The translations under genes and the position numbers were made by a program. Positions 1 through 5,367 of a stretch of DNA of 7,131 nt are shown one piece after another. The notes beneath the pieces are model-generated. The model searched no databases, was not told where the DNA came from, and saw only the letters and a list, made by a program, of their open reading frames with translations. The stretch comes from CAYMRB01 sp964392615 (GTDB lineage: Bacteria > Planctomycetota > UBA8108), in assembly GCA_964392615.1 (NCBI GenBank), contig CAYMRB010000492.1, positions 1-7,131 on the forward strand, given 5' to 3'. Positions within the stretch are counted from its first letter, which is position 1, and each line of letters starts with the position of its first letter.

Positions 1-3
1 CTA

Positions 4-30
4 GCGGTCGAAAACCACGGTTTTCGCCGT
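4..30. repeat. Strong hairpin at the left edge
   Basis: CGAAAACC (9-16) and GGTTTTCG (19-26) pair perfectly around a 2-base loop. With T8 bulged, the stem extends by GCGG (4-7) against CCGT (27-30), including one G-T pair. No T-tract follows, so it is not a textbook intrinsic terminator. It could end transcription of a gene left of the window, or mark the edge of the repeat block that begins at 59. The pairing is seen directly; the role is unknown. Confidence 0.5.
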
Positions 31-58
31 TGACACCTGGCCTTCTCATGGAAGAGAC

Positions 59-143
59 AGAGAGCGAAAGGCCGAAATCAGCCGCCCAAACCGACCCGCC
101 AGTCCCGAACCTCGTCTCGATCTCCACGCGCGTCCGTCGTCGC
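59..143. repeat. Dispersed repeat R2, copy 1
   Basis: This stretch matches 4344-4428 in the same orientation without gaps (offset 4285). Over 59-136, 69 of 78 bases are identical, and CGTCGC at 138-143 continues the match. Beyond 143 the similarity breaks up. Read on the minus strand, both copies can encode a short Arg/Asp/Gly-rich tail ending in a stop, containing RDWR in each. That conservation could come from base identity alone and I do not call a gene. The two copies lie on either side of the kelch and HEAT genes. Confidence 0.7.
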
Positions 144-393
144 GACCCTGTCGTCAAACGCCCCAAAGCCGGCGGCAATCGAACCCTTGAGGATTCGATT
201 CTCCTCGACTCCGCGAGGACAAGCGGGAGAGGCGTGACTTGCGTCATGGACTGCATTGCAGGGCAGGCGTCTGATTCCCGCGATGGTTGTCGAACGGGCT
301 GGAAAGTCGCCGGCGGATGCCTCTTCCGCTCGAAGGCCCCCCCCTGGGCTGAGCGGGTGATCAGCAGCGAACGTCGCGGGATGTGCACAAACC
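144..393. other. Non-coding stretch upstream of the kelch gene
   Basis: I see no convincing gene here on either strand. It contains a 7-bp inverted repeat, AATCGAA (177-183) with TTCGATT (194-200), and a run of eight C residues at 337-344. No convincing -35/-10 pair for the kelch gene can be picked out, so its promoter is not located. Confidence 0.5.
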
Positions 394-405
394 AGGAGAA
401 TCTCC
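394..405 (+). promoter_or_regulatory. Ribosome binding site of the kelch gene inside a small palindrome
   Basis: AGGAG at 394-398 lies 7 bases before the ATG at 406, an ideal Shine-Dalgarno spacing, and this decides the start codon. The site is part of the palindrome GGAGAATCTCC (395-405), whose right arm abuts the ATG. The stem is only 4-5 bp, so its effect on translation, if any, would be small. Confidence 0.7.
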
Positions 406-918
406 ATGGGAACGAATGCTTCTCTCCGCATCACTCTTCCATCGTCGCTTCTCGCTGTCGCGCTGCTCTCCGCCACCACGCAGGCGCAGGAGAGCTGGAC
501 ACAGCTGTCCCCCGTCGGTCCGCTCCCGGCGGCGCGGGTCAACCACTCTCTGGCCACCGTCGCCGACGGGAAGATTCTTCTTTTCGGGGGAGAAGGTGCA
601 ACAGGTCGGCGGCAGGACACCTGGCTCTACGATCTCGCGAGTGACTCGTGGCAGGAGGTCATTCTCACAACGCACCCGTCCACGCGAGACGGCCTCGCCA
701 TGGCCTACGCCGGCGACGACAGGGCGGTGTTGTTCGGGGGATACTACAGCGGCCAGAAGAAGAACGACACGTGGGTGTTCGACTTGAGTGACTGGGCATG
801 GACTCTGCAAACACCTGTAGGCCCGTCCCCTCCCGCCCGGACTGCACACGGCATGGTCCCCATCGGCGGAGATCGAGTTGCTGGTTTTCGGCGGCGTCGC
901 CTCGACGCAGTTCGATGA
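406..918 (+). CDS. Exported kelch-repeat protein, N-terminal part (frameshifted)
   Basis: This is the 5' portion of a large secreted protein whose remainder continues in another frame from about 878. Residues 1-27 form a signal peptide: Arg8, a hydrophobic stretch around residues 11-23, then a probable cleavage after TQA (25-27). Two complete kelch blades follow, with FGG at about 60-62 and 110-112, each followed by D-T-W (71-73, 121-123) and the Y/F-D of the next strand. A third blade starts (ARTAHGM near 144-150) and is cut: after GDRV the frame reads Arg-rich residues to a stop at 916-918. Kelch blades form beta-propellers that bind proteins or sugars; no ligand can be inferred. The ATG at 406 is chosen for its Shine-Dalgarno site and signal peptide. 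Read through the shift, the whole protein would be about 1010 residues. Confidence 0.85.
   Translation: MGTNASLRITLPSSLLAVALLSATTQAQESWTQLSPVGPLPAARVNHSLATVADGKILLFGGEGATGRRQDTWLYDLASDSWQEVILTTHPSTRDGLAMAYAGDDRAVLFGGYYSGQKKNDTWVFDLSDWAWTLQTPVGPSPPARTAHGMVPIGGDRVAGFRRRRLDAVR
877..881 (+). other. Apparent single-base frameshift joining two kelch-gene parts
   Basis: Frame 1 reads to GDRV (codon 877-879). Dropping one base around 880 gives GDRV-LVFGGV and restores a normal third kelch blade, ten residues between HGM and FGG, as in the blade near 1180. Downstream the second frame stays open to 3439. This may be a sequencing or assembly indel, or a real inactivating mutation. I see no obvious slippery site for programmed frameshifting. 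Confidence 0.8.
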
Positions 919-3439
919 TACCTGGATCTACGACCTCAGCGACAACACCTGGACAGAGATGAACCCTGTGCAGGCGCCAAGAGCTCGACAGGACCACGGC
1001 ATGGTGTACGTCCCTGAAGAGGACATGGTCGTGCTCTTCGGCGGGATTCACTCTCCTCCAGCATCGGGGGACAGTCCTCACGGCCGCGACAACGACACCT
1101 GGATTTACGATGTGGCCCAGAACACTTGGAGCGAAGTGACCCCGCCCTCCTCTCCGGACCGCAGGGACAACCACGGCATGGCGTACGTCGGTGGCGGACG
1201 GGCGCTGATGTACGGAGGCGCTTACGACGGCAACAGCCCCGTCTACGAGGACACGTGGATTTACGACGTAGCGCAGAATACGTGGACCGAGCAGACGGCC
1301 AGCCCCCATCCGGGGCAACGGTATACCCTCATCGTCTGTCCGACGAGCCTGCACTCATCGGGGCCGGTTCTCCTATTCGGAGGCACCAGGACCGGTGCTC
1401 CGAGCACGTTCTTCAACGACACCTGGATCTACAGCTGCCCGCCTCCCAGCGACACCGCCGCTCCGGTGGTCGAGATTACTTCGCCCGTCGACGGCGCAGT
1501 GCTGCCGCTTGCCGAAGCGCTCGTCGAGGGCTCGGTGAGCGACGAGAGCCCCACCTCCGTCGTCTCGAGCCCGGAGGGCGTCTCCGTCTCTCTCCCGGCC
1601 GGTGGGGCCGCGTTCAGCGGGACTGTCTTACTGGATGAGGGCGAGAACATCATCGCCGTCAATGCGACCGATTCCGTCGGGCTCACCGGCGGGACGAGCG
1701 TCGAGGTGTGGGTCGACACCGTGGCGCCGGACGGGGCCGTCCTCTCCCCTGCCGTCGGCAGCGTCCTGAGCCTGTCGCCGGTGACGCTGAGCATCGAGGT
1801 GTCCGACGCCTCGTCGATGACCGTCGACATCGCCGGTGTGCTCCTCTCGGTGCCCGCCGGAACGTCGGTCGTCAGCTCCGAGGTCGCGCTCCTCGATGGC
1901 TCGAACTCGATTCCGATCACGATCGCCGACGAGGCGGGGCACGTGACATCCCTCAGCCACGAGGTGGTCCTCGACACGACGGCGCCGAGCATCAGCGTCG
2001 ATTCTCCCGCCGACGGCTCCTGCTTCGGCTACGACGGGAGTCCCGTCGCTGTGACCGTCACCGTCGAGGACGTCACCGCGGTCGACGTCGCCTCCACTCC
2101 TCCCGGCGTTGAGGATCACATTGCGGGCGGCAGTGGCGTGGTCGTCGGAGCGGTCGACCTCCTCGAGGGGGCGAACGCGATCGCTGTCTCCGCCACCGAC
2201 GCTGCCGGCAACACGGCTACCGCCACGGTAACGATCTTCCTCGACACTACGGCGCCTGCGGTCGCGACCACTTCGCCGGCCGAGGGCGCCGCCGTGAGGG
2301 GGGCAGTCGACTGGCACGCGACAGCTGCGGACGACGCGCCCGGCTGCGGCCTGGACCGCCTCGAGTTCTGCGTCGATGGCATCCTGGAAGCCACGCTCAT
2401 CGAAGCGCCGTTCGAGATTGTGTTCGACACGACGGCGCTCCCGGACGGAACGCACGAACTCTCCGTACTCGCCATCGACATCCAGGGCAACGCTGCCACC
2501 AGCGCGATCTCGATCCTCGTTGACAATACGGCTCCTGACGTCGCGATCGACGCGCCGGTCGATGGAGCCTGGGTGACCGGCACCTTCCCCTTCGAGGTCT
2601 TCTTCACTGACGGAGGTTCCGGAGTGGTCTCGGTCCAGCAGCTCGTCGCGGGAGCCGCGCCCAGCGGTGATGCGTCGGCCAGCTTCGATCCTCCCCTAGT
2701 GAGCGGCTTCGCGCTCGGCTCCGAGGACTCGACCAACGATCCGGACGGGCCTCTGATGTTGAGCGTCACCGTGCACGACGCCGCTGGCAACTTCACTACT
2801 GCCAGCACCATCGTCAGCGTCGACAACGAAGCTCCCACAGGCTGCGTCGTCCAGCCAGTCGCCGGCAGCGACGTCTCTGGGATGATCACCGTCACGGCCG
2901 ACGTGAGCGATCCAAACCTCGAGTCGCTGGAGATCCTCGTCGACGGCGTGGTGATCGTAAGCTCGCCGGTCTCGCCCGTCTCTATCCCCTTGGACACGAC
3001 CACACGCCTCGACGGCGAGCTGGAACTCTCGGTCCTCGCGCGCGACTTCGCTGGCAACACGACCACATGTTCCTCCTTGTGCAACGTCGACAACCTCGAC
3101 GTGCGCTTCGTGCCTCGGACCCTCAACCTGAAGAGCAAGGGCAAGGGATGCGTGCACGTCGAGGTCGAGGGGATCAACGTCGGACTTCTTGATCCACTTC
3201 CCGACGCCGGGCTTGAGCTCCGAATCCCGGGAGGCAACTCCGTGACCGCCCGCTTCGACTGCGGGACGCAGGGGGGCGACACCGGCACGCGCAAGGTCGC
3301 CTTCTCGCGCCAAGACGTCATCGCGTCGGTCCGTGCCGGAGTGGCTGCGGGGGCGATCTCCGGCGGCGACGTCGAGTTCGAGCTTCGAGCCTCCGGCGGG
3401 AGCATCGGCTTCGACACGATCAAGCTAAAGGGGAGCTGA
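878..3439 (+). CDS. Kelch propeller plus six Ig-like domains, main part (frameshifted)
   Basis: This frame continues the gene begun at 406. The TTG at 878 opens the frame but is probably not a real start, since no signal peptide precedes it. Residues 1-190 complete kelch blade 3 and give blades 4-6 with repeated FGG...DTWIYD, so the whole protein has a six-bladed propeller. From about 191 come six Ig-like domains of about 85-100 residues, each opening with a D-T/N-x-AP motif (about 192, 279, 366, 455, 548, 648) and ending in a conserved AxDxxGN-like strand. They resemble the bacterial Ig-like or glucodextranase domain-B type repeats of cell-surface proteins. Residues about 738-853 form a separate C-terminal domain with LNLKSKGK at 749-756, a motif I recall at the ends of exported proteins in several phyla. 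No catalytic residues or membrane anchor are seen. Likely role: surface or extracellular binding protein, ligand unknown. Confidence 0.85.
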   Translation: MLVFGGVASTQFDDTWIYDLSDNTWTEMNPVQAPRARQDHGMVYVPEEDMVVLFGGIHSPPASGDSPHGRDNDTWIYDVAQNTWSEVTPPSSPDRRDNHGMAYVGGGRALMYGGAYDGNSPVYEDTWIYDVAQNTWTEQTASPHPGQRYTLIVCPTSLHSSGPVLLFGGTRTGAPSTFFNDTWIYSCPPPSDTAAPVVEITSPVDGAVLPLAEALVEGSVSDESPTSVVSSPEGVSVSLPAGGAAFSGTVLLDEGENIIAVNATDSVGLTGGTSVEVWVDTVAPDGAVLSPAVGSVLSLSPVTLSIEVSDASSMTVDIAGVLLSVPAGTSVVSSEVALLDGSNSIPITIADEAGHVTSLSHEVVLDTTAPSISVDSPADGSCFGYDGSPVAVTVTVEDVTAVDVASTPPGVEDHIAGGSGVVVGAVDLLEGANAIAVSATDAAGNTATATVTIFLDTTAPAVATTSPAEGAAVRGAVDWHATAADDAPGCGLDRLEFCVDGILEATLIEAPFEIVFDTTALPDGTHELSVLAIDIQGNAATSAISILVDNTAPDVAIDAPVDGAWVTGTFPFEVFFTDGGSGVVSVQQLVAGAAPSGDASASFDPPLVSGFALGSEDSTNDPDGPLMLSVTVHDAAGNFTTASTIVSVDNEAPTGCVVQPVAGSDVSGMITVTADVSDPNLESLEILVDGVVIVSSPVSPVSIPLDTTTRLDGELELSVLARDFAGNTTTCSSLCNVDNLDVRFVPRTLNLKSKGKGCVHVEVEGINVGLLDPLPDAGLELRIPGGNSVTARFDCGTQGGDTGTRKVAFSRQDVIASVRAGVAAGAISGGDVEFELRASGGSIGFDTIKLKGS

Positions 3440-3440
3440 C

Positions 3441-4070
3441 ATGTCGCGATCGACCTTCTCGATTCTCCTGCTATCGGGGCTCATCCCGGCGGCCGGCATC
3501 GGGGGCGCCGCATGGCTACAGAAGGAGAGCCCGCCTGGAGTCGGCGAGGCGACGAGCGTTTCGGCCGCGCCATGCCCGTCGCGGCCCGTTCCCGCGCCCG
3601 ACGTCCCCGCGCCCGACGTCCTCGCGTGGGGCGAGCTGTCGCGGGCGGAGATCAGGTCGTTTCTCGACCGGACCCGGTCCGGCACGTCCGCCGACGTACC
3701 GGACCTCGAGTCCCTCGCCCTTTCGGCGCCCGATGCGGCGGTCGCGGCCAACGCGATCCGCGCCCTCGGCCGGCTCGGGCGGGTAACGGTCAGCGGCGCG
3801 GTGGCGAAGCTCCTGGATGATCCGCGGCCGCGAGTGCGCCAGGAGGTCGTCATCGCGCTGGGCCGCGGCGGCGATCGCCGGGCGGTGGGGCGGCTCGCCC
3901 CGCTGCTCACTCCCGACGCCGATACGACGCTTAGGGCGCTGGCGATCCAGGCGTTGGGGCGAATCGGAGGCGAGGAGGCTTCGCGTCGCGTGCGCGCGGT
4001 GCTCGATGACCCCGCCTCGAGTCGGGTTGACCGCGCCTTCGCCCGCAACGCCCTCGTCTCCTCGCGCTGA
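3441..4070 (+). CDS. Exported HEAT-repeat protein
   Basis: A 209-residue protein starting one base after the stop of the kelch gene. The Shine-Dalgarno sequence AAGGGGAG (3428-3435) overlaps the end of that gene, so the two are probably co-transcribed and translationally coupled. Residues 6-26 are hydrophobic (signal peptide or N-terminal anchor). Residues 27-65 are Ala/Pro-rich with a duplicated PAPDV. From about 83 to the end there are about four short helical repeats with the HEAT / PBS-lyase pattern (ANAIRALGRLG, RQEVVIALGRGG, ALAIQALGRIG), paired with LLDDP-like turns. HEAT repeats are protein-binding scaffolds; no catalytic site is present. It may bind the kelch/Ig protein or a shared partner, which is inference from adjacency only. 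Confidence 0.85.
   Translation: MSRSTFSILLLSGLIPAAGIGGAAWLQKESPPGVGEATSVSAAPCPSRPVPAPDVPAPDVLAWGELSRAEIRSFLDRTRSGTSADVPDLESLALSAPDAAVAANAIRALGRLGRVTVSGAVAKLLDDPRPRVRQEVVIALGRGGDRRAVGRLAPLLTPDADTTLRALAIQALGRIGGEEASRRVRAVLDDPASSRVDRAFARNALVSSR
3591..3620 (+). repeat. 15-bp perfect tandem duplication inside the HEAT gene
   Basis: CCCGCGCCCGACGTC occurs twice in a row (3591-3605, 3606-3620) and encodes the duplicated PAPDV of the linker between the signal segment and the HEAT repeats. The unit is a multiple of three, so the frame is kept. It may vary in copy number between strains. Confidence 0.85.
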
Positions 4071-4075
4071 GGGTC

Positions 4076-4092
4076 AGGTCGTGCCTCGACCT
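4076..4092 (+). terminator. Weak hairpin after the HEAT gene
   Basis: AGGTCG (4076-4081) pairs with CGACCT (4087-4092) around a 5-base loop, five bases after the stop codon. No T-tract follows, so an intrinsic terminator is only a possibility. Between it and 4192 I see nothing recognisable. Confidence 0.3.
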
Positions 4093-4192
4093 ACCGCCGG
4101 AGCGGGCAGCGACCTTCGCGATCGCCGTCCGCGCCTCTTCCTCCCGCTCGACCGCATCGATCCACAACTCCTTGAACGATTGCAAGAACCGT

Positions 4193-4308
4193 CGGGACGA
4201 CTAGCTCGAGTTCGATCCCAGCATCGCCTGCTACTCCGGACGGGAATCGAACTCGGCCGATGAGCCGTTTTCGTAAGTCCTTGTCTCTCCACGCCTCTCG
4301 ACTTCGGG
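4193..4308. repeat. Dispersed repeat R1, copy 1 (T-arm-like)
   Basis: It aligns without gaps to 6852-6967 in the same orientation (offset 2659), with 93 of 116 bases identical by my count. The best conserved core is 4241-4269. On the minus strand this core contains GTTCGATTCCC, which looks like a tRNA T-loop and its 3' stem, but no anticodon arm or matching acceptor is found. Internally CGAGTTCGAT (4207-4216) and ATCGAACTCG (4246-4255) are a perfect 10-bp inverted repeat; CCC/GGG extends it to 13 bp with A4245 bulged. In copy 2 only 7 of those 10 pairs survive. Confidence 0.75.
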
Positions 4309-4332
4309 ACGAGCAGGCCGTAGTCCCGAAGT
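4301..4332. repeat. 10-bp perfect inverted repeat at the R1/R2 junction
   Basis: ACTTCGGGAC (4301-4310) and GTCCCGAAGT (4323-4332) are perfect inverted copies around a 12-base loop. The left arm is the end of R1; the right arm lies just before R2 begins at 4344. The second R1 copy keeps the ACTTCGGG part of the left arm but not the right arm. No T-tract follows on either strand. Confidence 0.75.
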
Positions 4333-4343
4333 TTCAGAGATAG

Positions 4344-4428
4344 AGAGAGCGAAGGGCCGGAATCAGCCGCCGAAACCCGCCCGCCAGTCCCGAACCCCGT
4401 CCCGATCTTCACGCGCGCCCGACGTCGC
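4344..4428. repeat. Dispersed repeat R2, copy 2
   Basis: This is the direct partner of 59-143. Here R2 directly follows R1, making a compound block from 4193 to 4428, whereas the other copies of R1 and R2 in the window stand apart. The 11-base sequence GACAGAGAGCG that opens copy 1 (56-66) recurs exactly at 4495-4505, downstream of this copy. Confidence 0.7.
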
Positions 4429-4468
4429 AAGTCCTTGCCCCACAGGCCCCAGAGCCCCCAACGCACGC

Positions 4469-4495
4469 CGCCCCGGCGGGGTGACCACCGGGGCG
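4469..4495. terminator. GC-rich hairpin between R2 and the toxin-antitoxin operon
   Basis: CGCCCCGG (4469-4476) and CCGGGGCG (4488-4495) form a perfect 8-bp stem with an 11-base loop. It could stop or pause transcription coming from the kelch/HEAT side, but no T-tract follows. I see nothing else recognisable from 4506 to about 4596. Confidence 0.4.
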
Positions 4496-4596
4496 ACAGA
4501 GAGCGTTTCGATGAGTGCTGAGTGGTGGGGCAAAACGTCCTGGCATCGAACTCTCTCTACTCTGTGAACAAGAGCGAAGCCACTCGAACTCCTGAA

Positions 4597-4625
4597 TCGA
4601 AAGAGGGTTGCGGGTGTGCTACAAT
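4597..4625 (+). promoter_or_regulatory. Promoter of the parDE operon (extended -10)
   Basis: TGCTACAAT (4617-4625) is an extended -10 element, with TACAAT matching the sigma-70 consensus at 5 of 6 bases. A weak -35 candidate, TCGAAA (4597-4602, 4 of 6), lies at 17 bases spacing. Transcription would start near 4632, leaving a short leader before the ATG at 4658. A self-contained promoter is usual for a toxin-antitoxin module. Confidence 0.6.
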
Positions 4626-4666
4626 GTGGCACAGTCTTCACGAGCAGGAGTTCAAGCATGCCACAT
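4624..4666. promoter_or_regulatory. Candidate operator: inverted repeat around the parD start
   Basis: ATGTGGCA (4624-4631) and TGCCACAT (4659-4666) are perfect 8-bp inverted copies. The left arm overlaps the last bases of the -10 element and the right arm overlaps the parD start codon. A second short palindrome, GTGC (4616-4619) with GCAC (4629-4632), encloses the -10 element. ParD-type antitoxins repress their own promoter through ribbon-helix-helix binding to such repeats. The placement fits, but binding is inferred. Confidence 0.5.
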
Positions 4667-4954
4667 CGGGAGAGTATCAGCGTTTCGTTCACGCCGGAGC
4701 AGTCCGAGTTTCTGTCCGCTTGCGTCGCCTCGGGTCGGTATCAGTCGACGAGCGAAGCTGTCCGGGAGGCTGTCCGGCTTCTCGAGCACCAGCAAGAGCG
4801 GCTTCATGCGGAGCTCGAGCGGGCTCGGGCGCTCATTCGCGAGGGCGCTGACGATCTGGACCATGGCGACGTCGTGGACGCCGGGACATTCTTCAGCGAG
4901 TGGGATCAAGAGCTTGACGATCTCGCGGCTGCGGCCGAGCGCGAGGTCCCATGA
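4658..4954 (+). CDS. parD: ParD-family antitoxin (ribbon-helix-helix)
   Basis: A 98-residue antitoxin of a type II toxin-antitoxin pair. It should bind and neutralise the ParE-like toxin encoded next and repress the operon. Residues about 5-45 match the ParD / CC2985-type ribbon-helix-helix pattern: a beta strand SISVSF, then TPEQSEFLSACVASGRYQST and SEAVREAVRLLE. The charged C-terminal half, with a helix around LHAELERARALI and an acidic tail, is the usual toxin-wrapping segment. The ATG at 4658 is chosen because AGGAG (4646-4650) lies 7 bases upstream. The frame also opens at GTG 4616, but that codon lies inside the promoter. The stop overlaps the toxin start as ATGA. Confidence 0.92.
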   Translation: MPHRESISVSFTPEQSEFLSACVASGRYQSTSEAVREAVRLLEHQQERLHAELERARALIREGADDLDHGDVVDAGTFFSEWDQELDDLAAAAEREVP

Positions 4955-5271
4955 AGCAGATCGTCTTTTCGCAATCTGCGAGACGCGATCGACGAGAGAT
5001 CACGGCGTTCACCGTCGAGAGATTCGGCGTCGCGCAGGCGCGGAAGCTTCGCGTCAAGATGGAGTCGACGCTCAACATGCTGGCGGAGATTCCGTCTGCC
5101 GGCCGACAGCGTCCGGAACTGGATCCTCCTGGTCGGACCTTCCGCTACTTCGTCGTGGGCAAGACCTTCATCGTCGTTTACGAACCGACTGACGATGGAA
5201 TTCGCGTCGCTCGCATCCTTCACGGCTCGCGCCAGCTTGTCGACGAAATCGAGAGAGACGCCGGCGACTGA
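4951..5271 (+). CDS. parE: ParE/RelE-superfamily toxin
   Basis: A 106-residue toxin of the ParE family, normal length and apparently intact. It overlaps the antitoxin gene by four bases (ATGA, 4951-4954), the usual coupling that keeps antitoxin in excess. Features seen: an N-terminal strand with FSQSARRDRREI, a helix pair through about residue 50, the IPSAGRQRPEL segment, strands FRYFVVGKTFIVVYEP, and the typical ending RVARILHGSRQL. Characterised ParE proteins poison DNA gyrase, while RelE relatives cleave mRNA. The sequence looks closer to ParE, but the target cannot be proved from it. The module may stabilise the neighbouring integrase segment by post-segregational killing. Confidence 0.92.
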   Translation: MKQIVFSQSARRDRREITAFTVERFGVAQARKLRVKMESTLNMLAEIPSAGRQRPELDPPGRTFRYFVVGKTFIVVYEPTDDGIRVARILHGSRQLVDEIERDAGD

Positions 5272-5367
5272 TCGAGCGCGACTCGAGCGATCCGCATCGA
5301 CACACGCACGGGGCACGCAGCGCGCGACAGCGAGACCGAGCGCCTCGGACGAACAGCGATTGCCCGC

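Noticed and set aside
30..644. Open frames on both strands over the R2 repeat and kelch start (30-644 plus, 78-620 minus)
   Set aside because: Compositions are Arg/Ser-rich without domains, no Shine-Dalgarno site fits, and they conflict with the well-supported kelch start at 406.
877..890. Programmed ribosomal frameshift
   Set aside because: No convincing slippery sequence, internal Shine-Dalgarno or in-frame stop lies at the junction; a one-base indel explains it more simply.
1450..3090. CRISPR array or DNA tandem repeat
   Set aside because: The recurring GACACGACGGCGCC-like words encode the D-T-x-AP opening of successive Ig-like domains and are too diverged and too widely spaced for an array.
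2116..3423. 435-codon open frame on the minus strand
   Set aside because: It lies wholly antisense to the Ig-like domain region; its translation is a Ser/Thr/Pro/Arg-rich sequence with no recognisable domain, as expected opposite high-GC coding DNA.
3817..4263. 148-codon plus-strand frame overlapping the HEAT gene end and R1
   Set aside because: It is out of frame with the clear HEAT-repeat protein and its tail is simply R1 read as protein.
4234..4290. tRNA gene on the minus strand
   Set aside because: GTTCGATTCCC looks like a T-arm, but no anticodon arm, D-arm or complementary 5' acceptor can be built in either R1 copy.
4193..4428. Integron cassette attachment site (attC)
   Set aside because: A bulged hairpin and neighbouring toxin-antitoxin cassette are suggestive, but I see no GTTRRRY/RYYYAAC core pair in the expected places and no integron-type tyrosine integrase.
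4616..4657. GTG start at 4616 for the antitoxin
   Set aside because: It falls within the -10 region and would add 14 residues that are not ParD-like; the ATG at 4658 has an ideal Shine-Dalgarno site.
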